Notes: generated by a model not told the origin, from the sequence alone. 64,000 bases of DNA from Rhabditoides inermis (GCA_963966185.1 CAWZYM010000151.1:367501-431500); one strand, 5' to 3'; shown: positions 1 through 10,739, counted from the first letter of the stretch. Translations and numbers: made by a program.

Positions 1-739
1 CTCTCACTTCTGGCTCTTATCCGCAGTGTCCACCCAGCTCGCATGAATGTAGTTGTCGCTGTCCGGCTTTCCTTTGAGCACCACTCGAGTCTGATCCATA
101 CACAGAATGTCGTTGTACCTGAACAATCGATAATCAATCGATAACTATCAATTATTACTCATACGCAGTACGAAGTGATAATCAATCGATAATCGATCGA
201 TATCCGCACCTGTTGAACGGGTCGTGCTTCTTGCACTCGTCAAATGTAGCGCCGTCGGGTTTGTACGCCTTGTTCGCCACGAACTCCTTCGACAACGCCT
301 TGCACTGCTGAATTAGGCATACGGTAGATACAGTACCCAGCTACGGTAGCGCGAACCACATTGACGAGCAGCTTCGACGCCCACTTGTAGCGGTTATCGT
401 TCACGTTGATGCCGTCCTCTTCCTGAAGGACAATGTCACCAGAACAGGAACCAGACAGGAACCAGACCCAGAACCAAAACCAGAACTCACGTCCTTCTTG
501 ACGGTGGCGGCATCGGTGTCGGCGTTCGACTCGATGGTGGCGTCGTTGCGCTCCGTCTTTCCAGACTGAAAGTGAGACTAGCGGGCGCGGGAAGGGCGAT
601 ACCTTGCGGTCGTTGTTCTTCTTGTCGCCATCCTTCTTGCGAGGCGTGTTCGCTGCAATGGCACAGGGTCAGGGGAGAAGGAGCAGGAGAAGAAGGAGGA
701 GTAGCCCTCGGACGCACTGGACTTCTTCTTGGGTGGCAT
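1..739 (-). CDS. Protein tyrosine phosphatase, N-terminal part (runs off the window)
   Basis: Six exons read on the minus strand: about 739-706, 652-603, 565-491, 422-357, 308-211 and 118-8, continuing past base 1. The protein starts MPPKKKSSASE, has a Lys-rich acidic leader of about 55 residues, then NRYKWASKLL, KEFVANKAYKPDG, DPFNRYND and CMDQTRVVL, and reaches YIHASWVD. This is the start of a classical PTP catalytic domain: the N-terminal helix, the substrate-recognition segment around NRYND, and the D-x-TRVVL strand. The HCSAGxGRT active-site loop would lie outside the window. The first intron begins GC rather than GT (GAGG/GCTACT to TTGCAG, 53 bases) and is needed to join the start codon in frame. 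An intracellular nematode-type PTP is inferred; the substrate is unknown. Confidence 0.85.
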
Positions 740-937
740 GGGTGAGGCGACCGCCTGCGGTGGTTGGAGGGCCGGCGAGTGACGGCGGGGAGGAGGGAAG
801 GACGGCGCGGCGACACGAACCAGACAGGCACGGCACACAGGCTGACAGGCGTGTCCGCATCCATCACGTGTGAGGAAAGGGCGCACGCGGCGATGAGACA
901 AGCGAGTGGGCACGTAAACTCGCAATCGGAATGTCTG

Positions 938-974
<37 letters not shown>

Positions 975-990
975 CCGCCCGAGGGCGCAG

Positions 991-1497
991 ATTCTGACTA
1001 TAAATGAAACGTATTCACAGCTCGGTGACGCAGCCGCCTGCGAAGTTGCGTACGGGCCACTCTCGGTTGTGCAGGTTTGCGAGGGAGGACAGTGCGGCGC
1101 AGGTGAGACTCTCTCTCTCTCTCTCCTCTCTCTCCCTCTCTCCCTCACCCCATCCTCTCTCTGCCTCTCCCTCCCCCCTTCATCTCACCTCACCCAGGCA
1201 CAGGCCCCTCTGGTGGCGGCAACTGTGACGGCCAGCCGACAGGGCTCAGCGATATTCTCGGCGTGAAATTCGGAGACAAACTGGTACGGGGATATCAAAT
1301 CTTTCGCATGTCATGTTATTTAGGTGTACAACCGTAGTGAGGCGGGCGTGGTGAACGGGGCGTTGAAGCCGTCCAAGTGCAACAACGGGTGGGACAGCGG
1401 CAGTCCGGAGCAGGGCAAGGGATGTGGGTGGCCGCACCTCGTGCACTCACTCACTGATCCATTCAGCCAGCCCTCTCACTGCCGAGACTGGGTGTAA
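991..1497 (+). CDS. Uncharacterised Cys-rich protein, 3' exons
   Basis: Three exons in phase: 991-1102, 1198-1283 and 1324-1497 (TAA). The reading is ILTINETYSQLG...CEVAYG, then GPSGGGNCDGQPTG, then KCNNGWDSGSPEQG, ending SHCRDWV. Eight cysteines and many glycines suggest a secreted protein, but no start codon or signal peptide was located; the first exon follows a CT tract that looks like an acceptor polypyrimidine run. The GGGNC motif after a phase-1 intron resembles the second exon of the PAN-like gene at 2.9 kb, so the two may be distantly duplicated. No family is assigned. The 5' boundary is open and the piece could be a fragment. Confidence 0.45.
1110..1198 (+). repeat. CT microsatellite filling a 95-base intron
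   Basis: The intron between 1102 and 1198 starts GTGAGA and at once becomes CTCTCT with interruptions, ending in CACCCAG. Another (CT)n run at 940-970 lies just upstream of the preceding acceptor. Confidence 0.8.
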
Positions 1498-1499
1498 AA

Positions 1500-1840
1500 T
1501 CGAAAACATCGACCCCGCCTCACGACCTTCGTCAAAGAACTACAAGGTGAGCCGAATGACTCCTCAAACGTATTCTAGGATCTCGTACTTCCCAAGTAAT
1601 GCACTATTTCAAAAGCTTGGATCACATCACCATTTCAGAACGCTTTGCTTTTCTTGAGTAACTTTATCGCGAGTAACAGGGGGTAACGTAACAAAACCGG
1701 TCAACAACAAGTGAGATGCCAAACGTAACAAAACCCAGTGGGGTGAGACGCGGAGATAACAAGAGGCAGACGTATGTGGCCCTTATACCGAAAGCTACTC
1801 ACTCATAAATGTTGAACGACTGCTTGATAGAATCGAAGCT
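1500..1840. other. Intergenic, no gene recognised
   Basis: Short open frames only. Nothing with splice-supported coding potential was seen between the Cys-rich gene and the BTB pseudogene. Confidence 0.5.
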
Positions 1841-1843
1841 GAT

Positions 1844-2423
1844 TCAGTTTCCGTTGTTCCAGCAAGCGAGCTCGCCGCACGTCACAGGGTTGCGGCACTT
1901 GATGTGGTGCAGGTTCTTCATCTTCCAGTACTGAACCGAAGCATACAAATCTCACATATCAAATCATGTTTACCTCGAACTCCTTGTCGATTTCGTATCG
2001 CACGACTTGCTCCGCCGACCACGCCGTCGGATACGCCTGTCCGTCGGGATAGAGCAAGTAGCGAAACGGCGTGTTCGGATCCTTCTCGCGCATCGCATCG
2101 AGGATGCGGTGCATGTGCGTGGGGTTGCGGTTGACTCTGACGAGCTACTGCTGGTCGAACGGGTGCTCCGCGTCCCACTGAAACGTCGATATCCCATTAC
2201 ACCACTCACTGATAGTCATCCTTCTTGATCGTCTCTCAGCTCTTGGATAGGATGTCGTCTTCGAACCGACGACACTTGCTCCACGTGCGAGCCTGCAAAG
2301 ATGAATGCTGAATAGCACAACTGTGCCGCCGGGAATAATATTAACTCACCGGAGCGTCGAAATTCTGTCGACGTTGAGTCGAATGTAGATCCTGCTGGTG
2401 GCGTATTCCGGGAGAGCAGCCAT
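1844..2423 (-). pseudogene. BTB/T1 (KCTD-like) domain gene copy, broken
   Basis: Start ATG at 2423 after a TTTGCAG-like acceptor. Pieces read in order: MAALPEYATSRIYIRLNV, ARTWSKCRRFEDDIL, WDAEHPFDQQ, RVNRNPTHMHRILDAMR, PNTPFRYLLYPDG, VVRYEIDKEFE, YWKMKNLHH, CGELACWNN. The pattern (R-[LV]-N-V-G-G strand, the VxRNPxxxxxILxxLR helix and a downstream xxEIDKE segment) is that of a BTB/POZ domain of the potassium-channel tetramerisation type. Compared with the sister copy at 4,726, four bases are lost after AACGTCG, shifting the frame. A TGG has become TGA in the second exon, and a TAG lies after FDQQ in the third. The copy cannot make a full product unless the assembly is wrong. A 3' exon homologue lies at 20.2 kb. 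Confidence 0.7.
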
Positions 2424-2737
2424 GGTCGAATCACTTCGAATCGCCTGCAAAGAAGAACGTAAAACGTCAGACAAAAATAGAGCGAGGCGAGTGAGAAGGA
2501 GCGAATGCGAATAGAGAACAGCGGGCCGCGATTGCGAACGATTGCGAAATACGAGTCGATGGCTGTTCGTAGCGGGACCAATTGATCAATCAAATTAATA
2601 CGAAATAAAGTTTATCATTGAAACACAATCACTCATACACCTAATCTATACATATATAAATTAATTACCACTACGGGGTCGTGTTTGCAATACCAGTTAT
2701 ATGATATCTACTGTTATCATACTGTTTGCCCTCAGGC
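2424..2737. other. Intergenic / possible first exon of the PAN-like gene
   Basis: AT-rich stretch with no convincing exon. ATGATATCTACTGTTATC at 2701 could encode a short hydrophobic leader, but it is out of phase with the next exon unless an intron intervenes. Confidence 0.35.
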
Positions 2738-2847
2738 AATCGGAGCCACATACGACTGTGCGAAGAGATGCAGTGAGGAGACGAAGTTCCAGTGTCAGGC
2801 GTATACTACCACTGGTGAGCAGAGAGAGGAGAGAAAGAGAGATAAAC

Positions 2848-2879
<32 letters not shown>

Positions 2880-3224
2880 GGGGGGAGGGAGAGAACTAAC
2901 CATGTCATCCAGGCTCGGGTGGCAACTGCATTCTGCACGGTGCGGTTGACCAGAAAGTCACGAAACTATCTTACAGGTCTTATCGCACTCTATCCTGTCT
3001 GAAAAGTGTTGTCTCTCATATACTTGCCTTCCGGCGAACAATCGGAGATGGCATTTCCGTAGAATATATATGAGAGAGCTGCACTACTCGCACCCTTTGC
3101 AGCAAGTACTACCTGCAAGACGTGTCCTGCTCTCTCGGAAAGTCACCGGCCACTGCAGTGTGCACATGGCAGCAGGCAAAGACGGGGGTGGATCCCATGC
3201 AGGGGTGGGTCTCTCTTTCTCTCT

Positions 3225-3275
<51 letters not shown>

Positions 3276-3584
3276 CTCGCTTTCCACCCTTCCTTGCAGC
3301 TCTCCCTCCCAGATGGATGGTATGGGTCTAGTTCTGGATGCGGCTCACTGTGCCACTCTCTGCCACATGAACCATCCCATATTCAAGGTGAGACAATCGA
3401 ATGAAATCAAACATATCTTTCCAGCCGAATCCGTGTCGCGCCTACGCCTTCAACCCCTCTATCCAGTGGACCATGTCGTCTGGTGATTGTATTACTACTA
3501 GTAACCTACTTGTGATCTACTAGTTTGCACGTGTGGGCATTTTATTCGAAACGAGAGAGAGAGAGAGAGAGGGGGAGAGAGAGG

Positions 3585-3642
<58 letters not shown>

Positions 3643-3833
3643 GTATAGGTAATCTTTCAGCGCAGCACAACTGCTACTTCTTCTCCGGTTCGATCGACAG
3701 TCTCTCGTCCGCCCCCGCTGGTGAGTCCTAGTCACACACTGCTACTATGTATATGTGCATGCAACCTGAAACAATGAATTTCAACGAAATGAAACTTCCA
3801 GGTCCGTACGAAGTGCATCAACTCGTGTGCTAA
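2738..3833 (+). CDS. PAN/apple-like domain secreted protein
   Basis: Exons in consistent phase: 2738-2814, 2913-2976, 3103-3204, 3300-3387, 3425-3482, 3661-3720 and 3802-3833 (TAA). The first coding exon is not placed. The first module reads AIGATYDCAKRCSEE, FQCQAYTT, GGNCILHGAV; the second reads LVLDAAHCATLCHMN, PNPCRAYAFNP, HNCYFFSG. The spacing C-x3-C, then F-x-C-x-A-Y, then N-C, is that of PAN/apple domains, which bind proteins or carbohydrate outside cells. The product ends GPYEVHQLVC. Introns carry GA or CT microsatellites, two of them starting right after the donor (2815 and 3205). It is probably secreted, but the signal peptide is not shown. Confidence 0.7.
3211..3275 (+). repeat. (CT)n microsatellite in PAN-like gene intron
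   Basis: The run starts about 6 bases after the donor GTGGGT at 3205 and is nearly pure for about 60 bases. Confidence 0.9.
3552..3638 (+). repeat. (GA)n microsatellite in PAN-like gene intron
   Basis: Almost pure GA with a few GGG interruptions, ending shortly before the acceptor at 3660. Confidence 0.9.
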
Positions 3834-4725
3834 AGGAGCGAATATAAGGCATTTGATCCATTTGATCTGTGATAAAGTATGCATTTCTGTGGCATGTCAC
3901 TCTCACTCGTGTTAGAAACTATTTGGACAGTGATAAGGGAAGTGCTGAGATATCGACTATATGACACGTTCACTTCACAATCGCTCGCGGTTCGCGGTAC
4001 GCTTGTTCACTCGCCGCATATTTTCCAGCCAGCATTTCATCGCATTTGGTCGGCGCTATCGGTCCGCGCGGGATCATTCGACCGCACAGTTTGCGCGCTT
4101 GGTCATCTGATTGGACATGAAGGTGCAAGTCAAATGAAGCAGATCTGAGCCTTTTCCGGCGTTAAACACTTCGTTCAAAAATTTTCTAATTATTTTGTCT
4201 GTTCGCTAGCGATTGTCGGCACGTTTTATATCACCACTCCAAAACTTTCTGAAAACTTTCAAACTTCAATATGATTCACTCAGTGTTGCTCAAATAACCT
4301 TGTTGTTCTCGATCACATGACACCTTCAAGTTCCAATAGCTCACAGAACTACCTACAACATTGATAAGTTAACTCTTTGCTATGCGGCCAGCCTCCGCCC
4401 CAAGCGAATGGTAAACACGTGAGGCGAATCAGTACTCTCTGCGCGTCTCTGAACGGGGGAAGAGAGAGAGAGAGAGAGGGAGAGAGGGAGAGAGAGAGAG
4501 AGGGAGAGAGAGGGGGGAGAGAGAGGGAGAGAGAGAAGGGGAGAGAGAGCGAAAGAGAGAGAGAGGGAGAGAGGGAGGGAGGAAGAGAGAGAGGGGGGAG
4601 AGAGAGGGGGAGAGAGCGAGCAGGGGGAATAGACAGACCGCCTGGCTGCGCAGTTAGTTTCGTGTCTTCGTTTTTGACAGTTTGTTGAATAGATTGTATC
4701 TACGTGTTTTCTAGGTAGTTCAACC
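3834..4725. other. Intergenic with a 160-bp GA-rich tract (4,459-4,622)
   Basis: No gene recognised. A roughly 45-base segment near 3,995-4,050 (TTCACTCGCCGCATATTT) recurs near 39,510-39,550, so it belongs to a dispersed repeat. GA-rich DNA precedes the gene fragment at 4,726. Confidence 0.6.
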
Positions 4726-4920
4726 ATGGCGGCTCTCCAGGAATATGCCACTAGCACCATTTACATTCGAGTCAACGTCGGCGGACAGAACTTTGATGCC
4801 AAGGTTTGGTGTATCTGATTTGTGTTGTGTGACCGTGTTACATCTTCGCAGGCTCGCACGTGGAGCAAGTGTCGTCTAATTGATATTGTTCTGTCGAAGC
4901 ACTGGGATGCGATCAATAAG
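4726..4920 (+). pseudogene. BTB/T1 (KCTD-like) gene, 5' two exons only
   Basis: Exon 1 (4726-4803) encodes MAALQEYATSTIYIRVNV followed by GGQNFDAK. Exon 2 (4852-4920) encodes ARTWSKCRLIDIVLS through KHWDAINK. Splice sites are good and a TTTTCTAG acceptor-like site lies 13 bases before the ATG, as for spliced-leader addition. VNVGGQNFDA is the first strand of a BTB/T1 domain. No third exon matching WDAEHPFDQ was found in the next kilobases, where repeats begin. The fragment therefore appears cut off, unless the rest lies beyond the 15 kb of repeats and other genes, near 20.2 kb. It is intact as far as it goes, unlike the minus-strand copy at 2.4 kb. Confidence 0.55.
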
Positions 4921-5210
4921 GTCAGAGTCTCGTTTCAGGCACATTGAGCTAATTGGCAGAGTGTGTCCATGTAGCCCATTAGGTCAAATTCAACTTCAAA
5001 ATCAAATGTGCTTATAATCAATCGATATCCATCGATATTCCAAATGCGCGGCAAGTGACTATCTCTGTCCAGAAATACGGGATACAACTGAACGCAAGGA
5101 ACAATATCCACTTCACATAGGCAAATAGAGATCCATTTCTCGAGCTAGTGTTGCTGACTTCCTTGTCGGCTTCTCCGCGCGGGCCCCTGCGTTCATCACG
5201 AAGAAGTCCA

Positions 5211-5275
5211 GAACTTGCGGCGGCTGCGGCCGGAGGTGCGATAAATGCACTTCCGGCCGCAGCCGCCGCAAGTTC
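5211..5275. repeat. Perfect-type GC-rich hairpin (29-bp arms, 7-base loop)
   Basis: Left arm 5211-5239 begins GAACTTGCGGCGGCTGCGGC; right arm 5247-5275 is its reverse complement with one mismatch; the loop is GATAAAT. GC content is far above the flanks. It could be an element terminus, a processed hairpin RNA or a replication-slippage product. Confidence 0.9.
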
Positions 5276-5279
5276 GAAA

Positions 5280-5851
5280 AGTGACGAAAAGAAATGATAT
5301 AATCATATAGTCGAATTTAAAGTGTCTCAAAAAGATGCAAACGGCTTTCCCTACTTTCTTACTTTCCATTACTTCTCCACGCAAACTAATATAAGTCTAT
5401 CTGGATTGTACCGAAGACACCACTTTAATCTCATGCACGAAATCCTCGCTTGTAGAAATTTTCCAAGGTTTCAGAGACTGCCGCAATACTGCAACAACAA
5501 ACTCCCTTCTTAATTAAAGGAATGTATCACTCTAAATTTTTTTTCTTAATCGCGTTCACAATGTTATATGATATTCTTGTCAAAATTAGCCGTCCAATGA
5601 GACTATTCACTTTGAAAAATAATTATTTAAAAAAAAAAATACAAAATTATTATTTTACTACGACAAAACAGGCAACGGTAAAATTACTGCTTTTTATTCC
5701 GCACTTATGACATTTACTGATCTTTTGAGCGATCGGATGTTTTTTCGTTTTCCGTGTTGTAATAAAGCATTGTGTATATAAGCAGCGGTCAGCTGATATT
5801 TTCACTTTTTTGAACGTTTCGAATTTTGTTTGTGGTTCCATGTGTACGTTT
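5280..5851. other. AT-rich intergenic DNA
   Basis: No exon with splice support seen. Confidence 0.5.
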
Positions 5852-6239
5852 CACGGTGTGTCGATCCCTGTGTAAATGCGGAAATTTCATTTTCAGCTGA
5901 AATTACGGTAGTCCTTGTTCTGCTTTATATTTTAAGGGAAATCAGGCTAATCGCGATGAAATCGTCGACAAAATCTTAATGATCGAATAATTTGTCGACG
6001 CGAGAGATGTGTAGATTTTACTTGTGAAACCTTGTGGACCTAATCTGTAATCATATTCAAGTTTGTTATTCGATTCTGAGTTTAGAGATACCAAAACAAT
6101 CAACAAATAATAATGAAATTGAAGTTTTACAGAAAATTAGTGCAAAATTAATGCAAATCTGAGAATACTGTAGTCGCGAAAATTAGCAACAGAGCGCACA
6201 ATTTCGTCAAATTGAAATTTCCGTTATCGACACACCGTG
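5852..6239. mobile_element. MITE-like element (388 bp) with 14-bp inverted ends
   Basis: Ends CACGGTGTGTCGAT at 5852 and its inverse at 6226-6239. Both sides are flanked by GTTT, a possible 4-base target duplication. The interior is AT-rich and non-coding, and GAAATTTCA recurs inverted just inside each end. Confidence 0.6.
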
Positions 6240-6418
6240 GTTTATGTGTTATATGTCCCCACTAAATCCCACCTCTCGCGGACTGTGTTTGGGGGCGGGA
6301 CCTAATTGTGCGAACTGTCCGTGTGAGTGAGGGAGAAGCCAAAACGCGCGGGAATATGCGTGATAAACAGCCTGACTGCAAAACAATCTCTCGCACTCTC
6401 TTACAGAAAAGCGGCTTT

Positions 6419-7442
6419 CTAACTCGTGCCACAAACCCGGCGCGAATTTGCCGCTGCGAGGAACCAAGTGCGAGTCTGCGCTTGCCTTTTTAGTCCTTTT
6501 TTTTCTCCGAAGAGATCGTCGAGGACGCGGTCGGCATGAGGTAGGTCGAAACCGTCCATGTCCCTATTCATGTCGTCTTCCGTGTTCGCGTTCTCGTTTC
6601 CTTCAACCTCTTCCTCATCTCCAGGTTTCTTGGCGGGCGCTGCGTCCTTCTCCCTCTTCTCCCTTCTCGCAGTCGCTGCCGCCTCCAGTCGCTCCGCCTT
6701 CAGTAGGAGCACCTCCTGCAGTATCTCCTCGCGAAAGGTGAGCGTCACTTTCGAAAACACTTAAAGAATTCATTCATTTATTGGTTTACTACTGTACTAA
6801 CCTTCTTCTTGACGGGCTCCTCGCGGAACTTGACGATCACGTTTCTCTCTTTCAAGACAACACGCCGTCCGTCCAGCTCCTCTTCCCGCAGCTCGTTCAA
6901 GTGCAACACGGCAAGCATCTGCCTCAGATGGTACCAGAGGAGTGGGCTACAAGGTACATGTTCACTATATTTTTCCCCAATGATTACGGTATTGCGGATA
7001 AACACATTCATTTGTGATTCGCCTACTCACAAATGTATGCGCTTCGAAGCATATTTCAAGGAGAGTGAGTTGCAGGCTTCACACTCCGCCGTCGACAACT
7101 CGCAGTCCACCCTTCCTGAATCTGCGATGAAGCACGGCTCCAAAAGGATCTTCTTCAGGCGGGCCATGCTGGGTGAGTTCACGGGAATGTCTCGGCGGGT
7201 GGCGGGATCGAGCGATCCGTGTCCGCACTGGTGGAAGTGTGTGAAGTCGGGGTCCTATAAAAGATTTTTTTCATTATAGTGTATGCTCACTTTTTGAGGG
7301 GTTGGCGTTCACAGGAACACTACGAGTAGGCACCCTCTCGTTCCTGTGACTGTTATTCCTCGTACTCACATAGTGCCACTCGTGTATACCCGCCATGTGC
7401 TTGAGTATTGCCTTGATCATCTCCACCACCTACTGCCGCGCG
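6419..7442 (-). CDS. Transposase-derived protein, C-terminal part
   Basis: Exons on the minus strand: about 7437-7371 (MIKAILKHMAGIHEWHY), about 7255-7033, about 6945-6802 and about 6743-6419. Key segments are HFHQCGHGSLDPATR, INV/IPVNSP, LKKILLEPC, CNSLSLKYASKRIHF and MLAVLHLNE. The order HxxCxHG, then E/C-x2-NSL-x-LKYASKR, then MLAVLHLNxN resembles the C-terminal half of a transposase-like family widespread in animals. Recognition is from memory of that pattern; the family name is not certain. The tail is Lys/Glu-rich (AAAPAKKPGDEEEVE-type composition) and ends VCGTS. It may be a domesticated gene or a decayed element; no terminal repeats were found around it. The N-terminal half was not located upstream. 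Confidence 0.5.
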
Positions 7443-8107
7443 CTACAAAGCGCTCGCGACATGTAGAGTAAATTCTGAGGGGCAGTTTGTGCAAGTGCAC
7501 TCCATGAGTGCACTGCACGGCGAGGGTAGTTTCAGTACACCAAGTACGGTTTGAAAAATACATTTGAGGTCAATGTAAAATCGTGTTATTTACACATTTC
7601 TTCTCCTTTTGAAGTGAATAAATTGAGCCATTTTTTAGTTGAATACCGAAATTTAGAGTGGTATGCTCCTTTAACACATGCCCCCTCTCCCTCTTCATCT
7701 CTCTTTCTCTCTCAACTCTGCGTAAGAGAAACACATTGGTCACCTTCTACAGCAGTCTGGTCTCAGCAGACAACAACCACAGAGCCCGTAACCATACTGA
7801 GAAATTCTACGCACTGTTGTTCATCCTCACAAACATCCAACTAATAAAGAAAGCCCGCCTGGGCAATCACCAGATGATGGCGCGTTCGAGCAGCGAGAAA
7901 ACAATGACAATGGTACGGTACACAATCTAGATGTACGTGATCGAAGCGTAGAGACAGAGAGAACTGTGAATCGGCCGCGCGCCAATGGGTCCTGCAACTA
8001 ATTTAACGCGTCGCGGCATGAGTCGCGGCTGCGCCGTTTCACACGTTCCACTGACTGTCATTCCGCGCCGTGTCCCTGAGATACCCTCCCCTTCACTGCT
8101 CTGCTAG
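7443..8107. other. Intergenic, no gene recognised
   Basis: No coding exon supported. A short inverted pair around CACAGGAAC / GTTCCTGTG lies at 7,309-7,350. Confidence 0.45.
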
Positions 8108-8184
8108 TATGCCCGCTTCCAAGCTGTCTACCGCCACGCCGCAAGACTACATCCATTCAAAAGTGGTGATTCGCCTAGCGAACG
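8108..8184 (+). CDS. Isolated exon of a duplicated family (MPAS...)
   Basis: ATG at 8108 gives MPASKLSTATPQDYIHSK followed by VVIRLAN and a donor GTGAGTGCATG. The same exon, with the same donor context and downstream GTTACCGTAACC, recurs at 36,047 (MSASEKTITTP) and, inverted, near 36,692. No downstream exon could be joined with confidence. Function unknown. Confidence 0.35.
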
Positions 8185-9501
8185 TGAGTGCATGGTGCTA
8201 CATACCGTATGTCGTATCTCACCTTCGTTACCGTAACCGTGTGTTCTATGTTACTCTGTCGAGTCGTTCCCAACTTTTTCTCATTTGAGAACGTAGCGTC
8301 TGAGGCGCGGAGCTCTCCCCGACCACTCTCAAAGCTGATGGATCGGTTATCTTTCTTTCTCTCCCTTTTCATTTTTCTCTTTCTCCCCTCTTTATCTTTC
8401 ATTCTCCCCATATCTCTCTTTCCCCTCTTTCTCTCTCCCTCTCTCGGTTTATCTTCATCTCTCTGCCGCTCTGCTCCCCCGCTTGCTATCGCCGCAGGTC
8501 GTTTCACAGAGACACGTATCAATGCACACACCAATGTGGTGATGGGCGTGGCTTCGATGGGCGGCAGGTCTCTCTACCGCAGCCGCCTTCTCCTCTCTCG
8601 CCTCTTTTGGTGGCACGGGCTCGGTGGAAATCACATCGGAAAGAGAGACAATCTCCTGAAAATAATACGCATCCAATTTCAAATAAAAAAATCAACGTGT
8701 AATTTGCAAAAAAGATAATAGACACACATACAACAATGATCAAAAATCTCATGTGCACTAAGAACATGAATTATTGTAAATACAGATACATTTGTCAAGG
8801 TCCTCAAATGTACATAGGGTAAGGTGCTTTACGAAAATAAATGAAACGTTGCCGCCACAAGTTCTGGAATCCTCTGCGAGAAACGCCCGCGCCGAGTAGC
8901 CAAATATGGAATTCGGTAACGCTAGTTCCAGGATAGTATCATTATTGGCACAATATGGAGTGGATATCGTTCCTTGCGATCAGTTGCATCCCGCATTTCT
9001 GGACAGAGATGGTTACTGGCCGTGCCGAATTACCAATGGATATCGATCGATTGTCAACATCTACGTCAATACTGGTTCAATGGCATGGTTCGAAAGACGA
9101 ATGCCCTTTATGGAGAGGAAGTCATTATTATGTTCGCAATTCCGAATATACATTTGATTTTATTTGATGGTGATAATTCGATCATTAAACCAACGGACGA
9201 AGTTGAAAGTAAAATTACACGCATTAGCATTAGTAATCAGTGAGAGAATCCATACGCGATCAAGCTAATTTGTTTCATTTGCATGAGACAGAACGGTACA
9301 AAAAGACACTTTGGGACCACGCTGTCAGAACATAGCAGAGACGACGCACGACATCAACTGAGTCATGGTGCTACCGTATCTTTAGTTACCGACGTACCGG
9401 AACCCATAACCGATCTACCGTATACCCACCTACCGTCTCCAATCCACGTCCTGAAGTCTCGTTCGTCACTCCTACTGTTCTAGCGCATCGACAAGCAGAT
9501 C
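8185..9501. other. Intergenic, several short open frames
   Basis: A pyrimidine-rich stretch at 8,355-8,470 and a plus-strand open frame at 8,906-9,157 (MEFGNASSRIVSLLAQ) were noted. The latter has no recognisable homology or splice context and is not called. Confidence 0.4.
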
Positions 9502-9998
9502 ATGATGGTTCGTGGGCTGTTGGCTCTTCTTTTGCTACTCTACGGACAAGATGTTGTCTCGCGCACCGAAGTCGAGCCGTGCGCTATCGCCCCGCTCACA
9601 CGTGCTCCCACACTCGCGCACTCTGAAAAACTCTATGCGGATAGTCGTGGACAGGTGATGCGTGACCGACAAATGAACGTTAGATAACGCGCCTTTCAGA
9701 CAACGCCGCTCCACCCGTCAATCTACCACTGCTACGAGACATGCGAGCTCATCGTCCGATTTTTGGCAATCCTCGTCATCGGATTCATCATCGGCGCGAC
9801 GCCGGCAGCCGGCCCTGTGTATCTCTAGGAAACGCACATGGTAGGAGAAAGCGCAAGGACCGGAAGGCGGGCAAAAAGGAAGTTCCAAAGGTGAGAGTGA
9901 GAGAGTGAAACGTACTTGTTTTGTGTACGGCTTATGTCTTACAGATGAAAGTTACAACACATGACGCCATCATGGACGCGATTCGATGCCGAAAATGA
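9502..9998 (+). CDS. Small secreted protein with signal peptide
   Basis: ATG at 9502 or 9505 follows an AAGCAG acceptor-like site. MMVRGLLALLLLLYGQ is a clear signal peptide. Exon 1 runs to about 9,654-9,660; exon 2, from about 9,700 to 9,890, is open in the frame NAAPPVNLPLL...GRRKRKDRKAGKK; exon 3 (9946-9998) reads MKVTTHDAIMDAIRCRK and stops. The middle segment is very basic (RRKRKDRK), which could be a processing site or a heparin-binding patch. Three cysteines are visible: PCAIAP, RPCVSL and IRCRK. The donor of exon 1 is ambiguous: CAG/GTGATG gives another frame that ends in a hydrophobic tail. The next gene starts 71 bases after this stop. Family not recognised. Confidence 0.45.
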
Positions 9999-10068
9999 GT
10001 AAGCGGATTTTTCAAGTTTGAAGAGGTGAATCGACAATGCCTTTCACAAAACAACACCCGTATTCCAG

Positions 10069-10694
10069 ATGGAGGCCGGTTCGGAACAAGTGCTGCGCGG
10101 TCATCGAGAATTCATCACTACATACGGTACTTTCGTGTTCAATGTAGTTACGAAATCTGAGCTACAGGTCATCGTGACGAACCCGGCGAAGATGGAAGTA
10201 GATGGGATAGGGAAGAAGCTGGTGGCGAGTAAAGAGTCTAATCACTACGTGGTGATTAGGTTTGTTCGAGAGGATGTCTTACACTTGGACAATAGAACAT
10301 TCAGGCTCATTCAAGAAAGCCGAAAAGTCTGCTCTTGTTTTATATTAAATTCGGATCGGCGCAGGACCCCCAGCCACAATGTGAGCCTCTCTCTCTCTCT
10401 TCCTCTCCCTCTCCCATACTGTAAATATCTACGTCTCCATTCGTTTAGACCGAGGCGATGAAAGCGGCGCTGCACCCCTACCTGCAGTGTTTGGAAGACG
10501 ACGCGAAGATTACGTTCTTTCTCGAGCGTGCCTTCCCGCAGCAGAGGGTGACTTTCAACACGACTGCTCATTCGACGATCCCAATCTTTCTAGGACAACA
10601 CCTCGTGCGGTTAGTGGGATACGGTGGCCGAGATCATACTGGCCTGTGGCGGACGCCCTTACGGGTGAGCGGAGAGGGAGGGTGATGAAAAGAG

Positions 10695-10739
<45 letters not shown>

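Noticed and set aside
8906..9157. Possible small gene MEFGNASSRIV...
   Set aside because: No acceptor near the start, no homology recognised, and overlapping frames are equally long.
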